The notes below the pieces were generated by a model that searched no databases, had not been told where the DNA came from, and worked only from the letters and a program-made list of their open reading frames with translations. A program made the translations under genes and the position numbers. DNA of 30,870 nt from CAYQVO01 sp964421085 (GTDB lineage: Bacteria > Bdellovibrionota_C > UBA2361 > CAYQVO01). The stretch lies in assembly GCA_964421085.1 (NCBI GenBank), contig CAYQVO010000042.1, positions 1 to 30,870 of the forward strand, written 5' to 3'. Shown in pieces: positions 23,324 through 30,339 of this stretch; within the stretch, counting starts at the first letter, position 1; every line of letters begins with the position of its first letter.

Positions 23324-23659
23324 CCTGCTCCTGTCCTCTTTATTGATCTCCGTACAAGAATCAAAACGGCCGGCGCACCGGCTGGGAGGGGAAGTCCGAA
23401 GACAATCCAGGAAAGTATTGTTAACGTCCGAGATGATACCTGCAGCCCAGATAATGTAATCGAGCATTCCGTCAGGGTCGAAAATGCCGCCATTTGCGTA
23501 CTCGGAAACAGCCGCCGAATAAAACAGAGGAGACGTCGCAGGAACATTGGCAAACAACGTGATAAGAAGTGATTTCAGGTAACCCAGCCTGCTCCATGAA
23601 ATCATGAGAATGGCTTCGACAACCCATATCGCCAGAAAAACAATCACCCACCTCATCAT
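23320..23659 (-). pseudogene. Small membrane protein A, one extra base (frameshift)
   Basis: The ATG at 23657-23659 opens RWVIVFLAIWVVEAILMIS, a membrane helix, followed by SLLITLFANVPATSPLFYS and YIIWAAGIISDV. A one-base shift near 23445 then gives ILSWIVFGLPLPAGAPAVLI and RRSIKRTGAG with TGA at 23320-23322. Without the shift the frame turns into cysteine- and arginine-rich sequence of poor quality. The 340-base length is again one over a multiple of three. About 112 residues with four helices are expected. It overlaps gene B by GTGA, so A, B and the histidine kinase probably form one operon reading leftward. Family unknown. Confidence 0.5.
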
Positions 23660-23702
23660 GGCGAATGGGTCGGTGTGATCTTTACCCGTTTTTGTTGAGT
23701 CG

Positions 23703-23880
23703 TCAGGCGGCAGCCTTCCGCCTCTTCCTCATGTATCGGTACCGATATCTCAACCACTCATCAGCACTTCATAATTCGACGTTTTCCACTCCCATATCTC
23801 CGATTTCGGTGACATGGGTTTTGAGGCATACCACCCCACCTCGATAGCTTTTCCATTCGGTCAGCGCTATACTGCCTGAC
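23703..23880 (-). other. Coding-like small ORF interrupted by TGA
   Basis: In the divergent gap between membrane protein A and the secreted protein, one minus-strand frame reads TEWKSYRGGVVCLKTHV, then EIGDMGVENVEL, TGA (23769-23771), and continues as SADEWLRYRYRYMRKRRK to TGA at 23703-23705. The content is protein-like on both sides of the stop. No good start is visible. It may be a decayed small gene, or chance in a region that also carries promoters for both neighbours. Confidence 0.25.
23734..23747. promoter_or_regulatory. 14-bp perfect palindrome TATCGGTACCGATA, possible operator
   Basis: This exact dyad lies between two divergently transcribed units, 75 bp upstream of membrane protein A and 166 bp upstream of the secreted protein gene. 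The position and symmetry suit a homodimeric regulator. A single copy is seen in the window. Confidence 0.35.
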
Positions 23881-23913
23881 CAATCAGTAGACTCGTCTCG
23901 CTGCGGAGGTAAT

Positions 23914-25719
23914 ATGTCCCCTGGTCAGACTTCAGGTAAGTCATCTTCATGTTCTGTTTCCGTTGCATTTTTTTTGCTCAATGCGATGCTCATTGGATTG
24001 GTGACCACTGGATGGGTGACCGCGGCACAGGCCGATAGCTTCTCCTGGAGTGCGCCGGTGGATCTTTCGGCGCGTGGAGAAATCATTCCCTATTACCCTC
24101 CAATAATCGGGCTCACGCCGGATGGAAACAAGGCGGTGGCTGTATGGGCAATTCGTAGTGCCTCTGGCTATACGATTCAAGCCAGCTCTGCCGTTATAAG
24201 CAGCAACAAAGCCGCCTGGAGTCCGGTTGTAGATCTGGATACCTCTGAGGAAGGTTTCAGACTGCAGCTTGCGTTCTCCGCAGACGGCACTACCGCTTTG
24301 GCAATCTGGTCGCATGTGGATTCCTCTACGGGCACAACTACAGCTATAATAAAAGCGAGCTTAGCCGACTTTAGCGGTGGTGCAGCTTTCTGGGGGTCGG
24401 CGCTTGCTCTTTCAGAAGCGGGGGATGTCGCCAATCAGCCATATGCCGCGCTGTCAGCGGAGGGCCATACCGCTATCGTGTCCTGGCAACACTTTCATGG
24501 CAACAACGCCATCATTCAGACACGTGTCGCAACAATTAACGGGAGAGCAGCCAACTGGAGTCCAGTGACGGATCTTTCAGCAACAGGGGAAAGTGCTTTT
24601 GACGCTCCTGTGGCAATTTCAGAAAATGGAAGCCTGGCCAGTATCGTCTGGATGCGAGGCCATGTGATTCAATCACGATCCGCTGTAATTACCGGCAATA
24701 GCGCTTCATGGGGAACTGTCTCCGATCTTTCCGGCCCGATTGACGATTCCTGGTATCCTCGGTTGGCAATTTCAAAAGACGGCACCAAAGCCACTGCCGT
24801 CTGGTATTCCAGACTTGCAATTGATGTTGTTCAGAGCAGTTCCGCCACTATCTCAGGAAATACTGCCGACTGGAGCGGGGCAACGACCATTTCAGAAACA
24901 TCTGCGGACTGCAATTCCACTGCATTAGCATTATCACATGATGGAACCAAGGCTACTGTGGCATGGGAGCGCCGTGTCAGTACTTACTGGATTATTCAAA
25001 GCGTTTCAGCAGAGATTGGGGGCAACACAGCTGTTTGGGGCGCAACCACTGACTTTGCAGATGGGCTTCATGATGAGGCCGATCCGCAAGTGGCTTTGTC
25101 CGGCGATGGAACCAGGGGGTTCATAATCTTTACACGTTCTGACGGCAACAACAGGATCGCGATGGTCAGCAGGGGTGTCATAAACGGGACTTCTGCCAAC
25201 TGGGGAGAGGTGTCGGCCCTTTCAGCTCCGGGAAAAGATTCTTCTAATCCCCATATCTCTATCAGTACGGATGGACAGCATGCCTTGGCTGCGTGGGAGC
25301 GTGACAATCTGTATCAGGCGAGTACAGGAGCGACAGTCGAGACACCCCGACTGGCGGATTTGAGCGTCGTGTCAGTAAGCGGCCCAAAGACCTGGAAGAA
25401 AGGAACAAAAAAGAAAATTTCCGTCACGCTCCGTAATGGCGGCAAAGCTGCGATAGATAGCCAGTTTGTGTCCAGGCTTTATCTTTATTCCAAGAGAGTG
25501 TTGAACCTGAAGAAAGCAATCCGCCTGGGGGATCTCAAAACAGCCGGTCTGACAGCCGGCGCCAGGCTCAAGAAAAGCTTGAAGGTTTTGATACCGCGTA
25601 AGACCGCGCCCAGAAAGTATTATTTGTTTGTTGTCACTGATGCGACAGGCAAGGTGGCGGAGACTTCCGAGAACAACAACTCAGCGATGGCTGCCAGAAA
25701 GATATCAGTCACTAAATAG
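23914..25719 (+). CDS. Secreted protein with eight tandem ~54-residue repeats and a C-terminal CARDB domain
   Basis: This encodes 601 residues. Residues 1-40 form a long signal peptide ending AAQA, so the protein leaves the cytoplasm. Residues 42-480 hold eight repeats of 50-58 residues. Each has the pattern W-x-x-V-x-x-L-S, then a P-x-h-A-h-S-x-D-G-T-x-A segment, W, I-Q-S-x-S-A, and I-x-G-N-x-A before the next Trp. This periodicity fits beta-propeller-like or beta-strand-rich blades. Residues 481-601 match CARDB (adhesion-related): ADLSVVSVSGPKTWKKGTKK, KYYLFVVTD and the signature ETSENNNSA. An adhesive or surface-binding role is inferred. GGAGG five bases before ATG 23914 supports the start. 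It ends in TAG. No sortase, PEP-CTERM or type IX signal is seen at the C-terminus. Confidence 0.85.
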   Translation: MSPGQTSGKSSSCSVSVAFFLLNAMLIGLVTTGWVTAAQADSFSWSAPVDLSARGEIIPYYPPIIGLTPDGNKAVAVWAIRSASGYTIQASSAVISSNKAAWSPVVDLDTSEEGFRLQLAFSADGTTALAIWSHVDSSTGTTTAIIKASLADFSGGAAFWGSALALSEAGDVANQPYAALSAEGHTAIVSWQHFHGNNAIIQTRVATINGRAANWSPVTDLSATGESAFDAPVAISENGSLASIVWMRGHVIQSRSAVITGNSASWGTVSDLSGPIDDSWYPRLAISKDGTKATAVWYSRLAIDVVQSSSATISGNTADWSGATTISETSADCNSTALALSHDGTKATVAWERRVSTYWIIQSVSAEIGGNTAVWGATTDFADGLHDEADPQVALSGDGTRGFIIFTRSDGNNRIAMVSRGVINGTSANWGEVSALSAPGKDSSNPHISISTDGQHALAAWERDNLYQASTGATVETPRLADLSVVSVSGPKTWKKGTKKKISVTLRNGGKAAIDSQFVSRLYLYSKRVLNLKKAIRLGDLKTAGLTAGARLKKSLKVLIPRKTAPRKYYLFVVTDATGKVAETSENNNSAMAARKISVTK

Positions 25720-25734
25720 AGTCCTTTGGGCGTG

Positions 25735-25964
25735 AGCCCGTAAATCAGGACCAGCTGGAATTGGAGTTCTCCGCTTGATAAGGAGAACGAATGAAAAAAC
25801 GATATGGCGAAGAGCAGATTGTTGGAATTCTCAACGATTCTGGCAAGGGGAATGTAGCCGAGGTCTGCCGGAAGCACGGCGTGAGCGATCAGACGTACTG
25901 CGACTGGAAGAAGAAGCGCGGCGGCATGGCGAAATCGGATGTGGCAAAGCTGAGGATGCTCAAT
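25735..25964 (+). pseudogene. IS3-family (IS51/IS407-like) OrfA remnant
   Basis: From ATG 25791, after AAGGAGAACGA, 57 codons read KKRYGEEQIVGILNDSG, then VAEVCRKHGVSDQTYCDWK and GGMAKSDVAKLRML. This is the helix-turn-helix OrfA of IS3 elements, whose usual form is EEQI(V/I)xxLKE...ELCRKHGIS...FYxWKxKYGGM. After Met-Leu the sequence departs, so the rest of OrfA and all of OrfB are missing. The 55 bases before the ATG, including the GTTCTCC / GGAGAAC dyad, look like IS leader sequence. The 244 bases that follow (25965-26208) hold no gene I can support. Confidence 0.8.
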
Positions 25965-26208
25965 GTTTTTTCACATAAAGCCGACCCGGCGTCCGTTCAG
26001 AACCCCCTTCGCACAAGGCTTCGGGGGATAGTGCCGCTTCTTTCCTGCTTCAGCATAAGGTTTCGCCACCACGCCTCTTTGCGCCTCTTCTGCATCTTTT
26101 CGCTTTTCATTTTCTTTCCGCCTGCGGGAGGTTCTCTCGGGGACGACGTTTTGTTCGTGAGATTGCCATTTCAACAGCCAATGATCGTTTAGTGCGGAAA
26201 GACTCGAG

Positions 26209-26796
26209 CTATCCTTTCCTCCACCCGAGCCGAACCTCGCTCCTCTCAAGTTCTCTCTCTGCTTCTTTGCACACTTCATCCAGGTCAGCGTCTTGATCGG
26301 ATAGAATAATGGCTCCTGCCTGATTTCTTTTTAAGTTCGAGATGCCGGGGTTCTGCCTTTCAAGTTCCGAAATAAAATGCGCCTGCATCTTTGTCAGCTC
26401 AAGGAGCTTTCTGCCGGCCTTGAGTACTTCTTGTTGAGAAAGCGCTTCGCGAATTGCAAATGCAAGATCAATCTCATTGCAGGGTTTAGTGAAGAAGCGA
26501 TAGATTTCACCTTCATTGATTGCAGAGACTGCTGTTTCCAGATTTGTGTCTCCTGTAAGCATGATTCGAAGAACCTGAGGGTACTTCTCCTTGACAATAC
26601 GGAGAAAATCAATCCCACTGAGACCCGGCATCTTTTGATCGCTCACGACCACCTGCACGGTCAAGCCCTCGAGAATCGACAGAGCATCTTCGGCTGAAGT
26701 TGCAGTGACTATAGTATAGGGCTCCTTATGAAGCAGGCGCTGCAATCCCTTGAGAAGATTCATATCGTCATCAACCAAAAGCACATGTCCTTTCAT
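26209..26796 (-). CDS. Response regulator, receiver domain with short helical tail
   Basis: This encodes 195 residues. The receiver (1-120) has the acidic pair in LLVDDD, phospho-acceptor Asp53 in VSDQKMPG, Thr in MLTGDT and Lys in FFTKPC. It resembles the receivers of HD-GYP/HDOD regulators (the RFFTKPCNEIDLA segment is typical). The tail (about 120-195) is charged and helical, with LTKMQAHFISELERQNP, and has no DNA-binding or enzymatic domain. It may be a coiled coil for partner binding. GGAGG six bases before ATG 26794-26796 fixes the start; a longer reading adds 16 residues without support. It is divergent from the REC-HDOD gene. The stop is TAG. Confidence 0.85.
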   Translation of the reverse strand: MKGHVLLVDDDMNLLKGLQRLLHKEPYTIVTATSAEDALSILEGLTVQVVVSDQKMPGLSGIDFLRIVKEKYPQVLRIMLTGDTNLETAVSAINEGEIYRFFTKPCNEIDLAFAIREALSQQEVLKAGRKLLELTKMQAHFISELERQNPGISNLKRNQAGAIILSDQDADLDEVCKEAERELERSEVRLGWRKG

Positions 26797-26856
26797 AGTT
26801 GCCTCCATACAAACAGGTACTCCTATTTTCAGGCTCTTTGGCACCGCTTTTCAATA

Positions 26857-26982
26857 TCAATAGATCAATATGATTGCCCCCGCCACAATTATTAAGCTCC
26901 CAATTGGAGGTAATCCTGGTATGATAGGAGTCGGTTTTATCTCAAGGATTTTTGGTTTTCTATTGGTCTGGACCGGGAGCAT
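26857..26982 (-). CDS. Possible 41-residue hydrophobic peptide
   Basis: This minus-strand ORF starts at ATG 26980-26982 and ends at TGA 26857-26859, 60 bp upstream of the receiver-domain gene. The C-terminal half (PGLPPIGSLIIVAGAIILIY) forms one membrane helix behind a basic, proline-rich front. No ribosome site is clear, and the plus strand offers a similar-sized hydrophobic ORF (26870-27016), so coding status is doubtful. The TATAAT-like TTATAATG at its start may instead be a promoter element for the leftward regulator. Confidence 0.25.
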   Translation of the reverse strand: MLPVQTNRKPKILEIKPTPIIPGLPPIGSLIIVAGAIILIY

Positions 26983-27049
26983 TATAAGGGATGCTATGGC
27001 AGGTGCCGGCGAATAACCCTGACTTTTTTTGCAGAGTGGGAAGGCGCAG

Positions 27050-28294
27050 ATGCAACAATGCAATACCAGGATAAAAGTGCTGTTTGTGGACGATGACCCC
27101 CGTCTTTTGCAGGGATTGCGCCGCATGCTTCACGGCATGCGAAGCTCATGGGATATGCGCTTTGTTGAGAATGGGCCTTTGGCGCTTGAAGCGTTGGAGC
27201 GAGAGGACTTCGATGTAATTGTCTGTGATATGAGAATGCCTGAAATGACTGGGGCGGAGGTTCTTGGAATCGTGCGGAAGAGGCATCCCCTGGTGGCGCG
27301 CATCGTTCTGTCGGGGCAGTCGGAACAGGAGTCGATTCTGCAGGCTCTTGGAGCCGTTCACCAGTTTATGTCCAAACCGTGCTCTCAACAGAATCTTATC
27401 GAGACAATCTCGCGCGCATGCTCTCTCAGAGATATTCTGCATAATGAATCCTTGAGAAGGCTCGTAAACGGGCTGAAATTCATCCCCTCTCCGCCCGACC
27501 GTTATAAACGGCTTATCGAAAAGATGGAGAGTGATCAAGACTGCGTGGATGATATTGCTGCGGTGGTTGGATCCGATCCGGCGATGTCTGCAAAGATTCT
27601 TCAGCTGGTCAACTCGGACTTTTTTTCTGCTGCACAGCGTGTCATAGACCCGAAAGAAGCTGTCAGAATCATTGGGGCTGACACAATGAGATCGCTCGTG
27701 CTTTCTGTTGATGTTTTTTCCGAGTGCAAACAGATTGAGAAGAAGGGGTTGAGTATCGACAATCTCTGGGCTCATTGCATTACTGTGGGCGCGTTTGCCC
27801 GGCAGATTTGTATCGTGGAGAATGCGGGAATTGATACGGCTGAGTTGGCTTTTACTGCCGGCTCTCTCCATGATATAGGGAAGCTGGTATTGGCTCTCAA
27901 CTGCCAGGATAAGTGGCAGGAACTGCAGAAGATGGTCTCGCACGGAGGGCTTGACTATTCTACGGCTGAGAAAGAGGTTTTTGGTGTGAGCCATGCTGAG
28001 ATTGGTGCGTATCTTCTGGGTCTGTGGGGAATTCCGGTGGCTATTGTGGAAACAGTTGCGTTTCATCACAACCCGGGGCTTTATTCGGGATCTGAAATTT
28101 CACCTGTTTGCGCGGTATATCTTGCTGATGTTTTCGATGCAAAAGGAAGAGCGGGAATAGGCGAGATGCATGAAGAATTGCTGGATCAGGAATATTTGCG
28201 GAGAATTGGCGTCGAAGATCGAATTTCGGATCTGAGACTGCTTTGTCAGGTTACGGCAGAAGAGAAACTCAATGAGTACTTCAATAGTTTTTAG
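27050..28294 (+). CDS. Response regulator with HDOD output domain
   Basis: This encodes 414 residues. The receiver spans about 8-125: VLFVDDD at the acidic pocket, Asp60 in VCDMRMPEMTG, and Lys in FMSKPCS. A linker leads to an HDOD domain (about 144-345), which includes FIPSPPDRYKRLIEKM, DPAMSAKILQLVNS, and EAVRIIGADTMRSL, with a retained SLHDIGKLVL and HAEIGAYLLGLWGIP. HDOD is an HD-superfamily relative without known hydrolase activity that acts in signalling and stress control. A C-terminal helical piece completes the protein. AAGG six bases before ATG 27050 supports the start. The next gene follows after 18 bp, so they form an operon. The stop is TAG. Confidence 0.9.
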   Translation: MQQCNTRIKVLFVDDDPRLLQGLRRMLHGMRSSWDMRFVENGPLALEALEREDFDVIVCDMRMPEMTGAEVLGIVRKRHPLVARIVLSGQSEQESILQALGAVHQFMSKPCSQQNLIETISRACSLRDILHNESLRRLVNGLKFIPSPPDRYKRLIEKMESDQDCVDDIAAVVGSDPAMSAKILQLVNSDFFSAAQRVIDPKEAVRIIGADTMRSLVLSVDVFSECKQIEKKGLSIDNLWAHCITVGAFARQICIVENAGIDTAELAFTAGSLHDIGKLVLALNCQDKWQELQKMVSHGGLDYSTAEKEVFGVSHAEIGAYLLGLWGIPVAIVETVAFHHNPGLYSGSEISPVCAVYLADVFDAKGRAGIGEMHEELLDQEYLRRIGVEDRISDLRLLCQVTAEEKLNEYFNSF

Positions 28295-28312
28295 CATTGG
28301 AGGATGTGAAGA

Positions 28313-29503
28313 ATGAGTTGTCATAGAGTGCTTCTGGTGGATGATGAAGCAAGCATTTTGAGCGCATTCAAGCGCCAGCTTCGCAATGTATCCAAGTATG
28401 AAGTGGACACGGCTTCGGGACCAGAGATAGCACTTTCCAAAATTGTCGGTGCTGCTTCGGCATATGCGGTTATCGTCGCGGATATGCAGATGCCGGGGAT
28501 GAACGGTATTCAGTTGCTTGAGCAAGTTCGCAAAAATAGCCCATCGACTGTTCGTTTGATGCTGACGGGAAATACAGATCAGCAGACTGCCATTGATGCG
28601 GTGAATACAGGCCAAGTGTTCAGGTTTCTCACAAAGCCGTGCTCTACAGAATCTCTTGCAAATGCAATTGATGCTGGAATGGAACAACACCGGCTGATTA
28701 CCGCCGAGAAGGATATATTAAACAACACCTTGGGCGGGCTCATCCGAGTTCTGACTGATATTCTTTCAGCGCTTGACCCTGCTGGTTTTGGTCATGAGCT
28801 GCAAAGAAAGCGCCTTGCCAAGGATATTGCGGTGAGCATGGGTGTGACAAACACATGGGATATAGAGCTTGCTGCAATGCTCTCGCCGATTGGAGCATTG
28901 CTGATCCCACCGGAGATCTCATCGAGACTTTGGAAGGGGCAGCATATTTTGCCCGAAGAGGAGGAGATGATACGCAAGATTCCTGAAATGGGATACGGGA
29001 TGCTTGCACCTATTCCACGCCTGGAACGAGTGGCGCAGATAATTCGATACCAGGAGAAACATTTTGACGGCTCCGGGATCCCTCTTGATGGTGTGGCGGG
29101 TGATAAGATTCCAATTGGAGCGAGGATTATCAAAGTGGCTCGGGACTTTGAGGCGCTTCTTGCGGCAGGTCGTAAAGAAGAAGAGGCATTTGGAGAAATG
29201 GCGCTGGACTCTGCCTCATATGATCTGAACGTGATATCAGCTTTGGCGGGTCTTTATGATCTTCCTGAGAGGAAAGAGGATGAAGTCGAGGAGGGATTCG
29301 AGATCAAAGTGAAGGATCTTATGATAGGGCAACGTTTGCTCGGTGATGTTGAGACAGTCCGTGGGCTGCTGCTCTTGTCAAAAGGCAGCATAATAACATC
29401 CGTCGCATATGAACGGCTGATTAATTTTCATCGCTTCATAGGATTGAAAGAGCCGCTGCGAGTAGACTGCAGAATTGTGACGGCAACATCGGGGTCCGAC
29501 TAA
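28313..29503 (+). CDS. Response regulator with degenerate HD-GYP-like domain
   Basis: This encodes 396 residues. The receiver (5-125) has LLVDDE, Asp57 in VADMQMPGMNG and Lys in FLTKPCS. The next 180 residues align by pattern to HD-GYP: ELAAMLSPIGALLIPPEI lies where the HD metal site AxLHDIGKIxIP belongs, and His-Asp is replaced by Ser-Pro. YQEKHFDGSGIPLDGVAGDKIP preserves the GYP region as SGIP, and IGARIIKVARDFEALL follows. With HD lost, cyclic-di-GMP phosphodiesterase activity is unlikely, so a scaffold or ligand-binding role is inferred. The C-terminal VKDLMIGQRLLGDVET domain is the usual appendage of such regulators. GGAGG upstream of ATG 28313 supports the start. It is the second gene of an operon with REC-HDOD. 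Confidence 0.85.
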   Translation: MSCHRVLLVDDEASILSAFKRQLRNVSKYEVDTASGPEIALSKIVGAASAYAVIVADMQMPGMNGIQLLEQVRKNSPSTVRLMLTGNTDQQTAIDAVNTGQVFRFLTKPCSTESLANAIDAGMEQHRLITAEKDILNNTLGGLIRVLTDILSALDPAGFGHELQRKRLAKDIAVSMGVTNTWDIELAAMLSPIGALLIPPEISSRLWKGQHILPEEEEMIRKIPEMGYGMLAPIPRLERVAQIIRYQEKHFDGSGIPLDGVAGDKIPIGARIIKVARDFEALLAAGRKEEEAFGEMALDSASYDLNVISALAGLYDLPERKEDEVEEGFEIKVKDLMIGQRLLGDVETVRGLLLLSKGSIITSVAYERLINFHRFIGLKEPLRVDCRIVTATSGSD

Positions 29504-29667
29504 ATTGAAAAACGTGATTCGGGATCGAAATCAGATTCTATTATTCGCGGATGGCGAAATCGGCTCCCCTGTGATTCCTTCGGATTGATGGAATTTATTT
29601 CGAGGGAGAGAAGCTAATAAGAGAAAAGTTGGTGCTGCTGTCAAGCTTTTCTAAATCCGGACAATTG

Positions 29668-29875
29668 TCAGTGAAGGAGTTTTTGCAGTCTCACCCTCCG
29701 TTGTTGTTTATTTTGAGCGATTCGAAACTCTCGAGCGAACTCGAATAGATCCGCAGGACGAAGAAACTTGATTCCCGCGTGAAGTCTCCGGTTGTTGTAA
29801 AGATTCACGAAATCACCTGTGACATGCCATTGGTCTGTGGATGGTTTCTTCTCGTGAACACCTGCTGAATCTGAA
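29668..29875 (-). pseudogene. IS3-type transposase (integrase core) C-terminal remnant
   Basis: In one minus-strand frame FTRRNHPQTNG is visible, the motif preceding the catalytic Glu in IS3 OrfB-type DDE integrase cores (F(T/S)xPxxPxxNG). A shift and internal loss near 29825 joins it to FVNLYNNRRLHAGIKFLRP and ADLFEFAREF, the family's YN-xRxH...PAD ending. TGA is at 29668-29670. The whole front of the transposase is absent. Together with the OrfA relic at 25735-25964, it brackets the response-regulator island, but the two relics lie on opposite strands. The 164 bases from 29504 to 29667 show nothing else. Confidence 0.7.
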
Positions 29876-29882
29876 GCTGTGA

Positions 29883-30338
29883 AACGGGAAATTTGAAGCA
29901 GTATTCAAGGCAAGCAAGTTGAGAGGCAAGGCTCCTCTTAAAGTTCCATTCACTTCCAAAGCCAGGAAGGCTCCCAAACAGAAATACTTCCGGGATTTCA
30001 ATGGGGACAAGATCATTGATCCTGACGGAAAGAAGGTTAAGCATGTCTTTCAGAATCCAGGCAAATGTGCGGTTTCTGCATACCTGTGCAACCTTAACAG
30101 ATGCAGTTTTGGATATAAGAAAAAGGTGGTCGTCAGATAGGATTTCGGGATGCCAGCCTCTGTCGAGCCATTTTTCCCCGCAGGGAGGGTCAAAATGAAC
30201 TTTACCAGGGCCATGCCTCGTGACCGAAATAATACAGCTGAGAACACGAGATTGTTCGCCCGGATGTTGAGTAGACACCTCCCAGCCGAGTATGCTGGTG
30301 CAGAACAAGCTGGTGATTTCAAATCTGACAGGAGATGA
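29883..30338 (+). pseudogene. Lysine-rich unknown ORF, 5' end lost and interrupted by amber
   Basis: One frame stays open from TGA at 29880-29882 to TGA at 30336-30338 except for a TAG at 30138-30140. The front reads KAPKQKYFRDFNGDKIIDP and ends at KKVVVR; the rest after TAG reads MPASVEPFFPAGRVKMN and continues with SRHLPAEYAGAEQAGDF. The stop lies two bases before the ATG of the next gene, whose AGGAG is inside the last codons, which is how translated operon partners look. No start precedes it; the IS relic has probably replaced its beginning. I do not recognise the family. Confidence 0.4.
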
Positions 30339-30339
30339 A

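Noticed and set aside
27146..28069. 307-codon minus-strand ORF inside the REC-HDOD gene
   Set aside because: Antisense shadow of clear receiver and HDOD sequence; no domain and no ribosome site.
26209..29503. Response-regulator cluster as a new defence system
   Set aside because: All domains are standard signalling modules, with no nuclease, helicase or other effector; IS relics alone do not support defence.
13..30338. Genome-wide reassignment of UAG to a sense codon
   Set aside because: Several confident ORFs end in TAG at normal family lengths (glgX, the antitoxin, the secreted repeat protein, two response regulators), and nearby broken genes also carry TAA, TGA and frameshifts. Ordinary decay or sequence error explains the data better.
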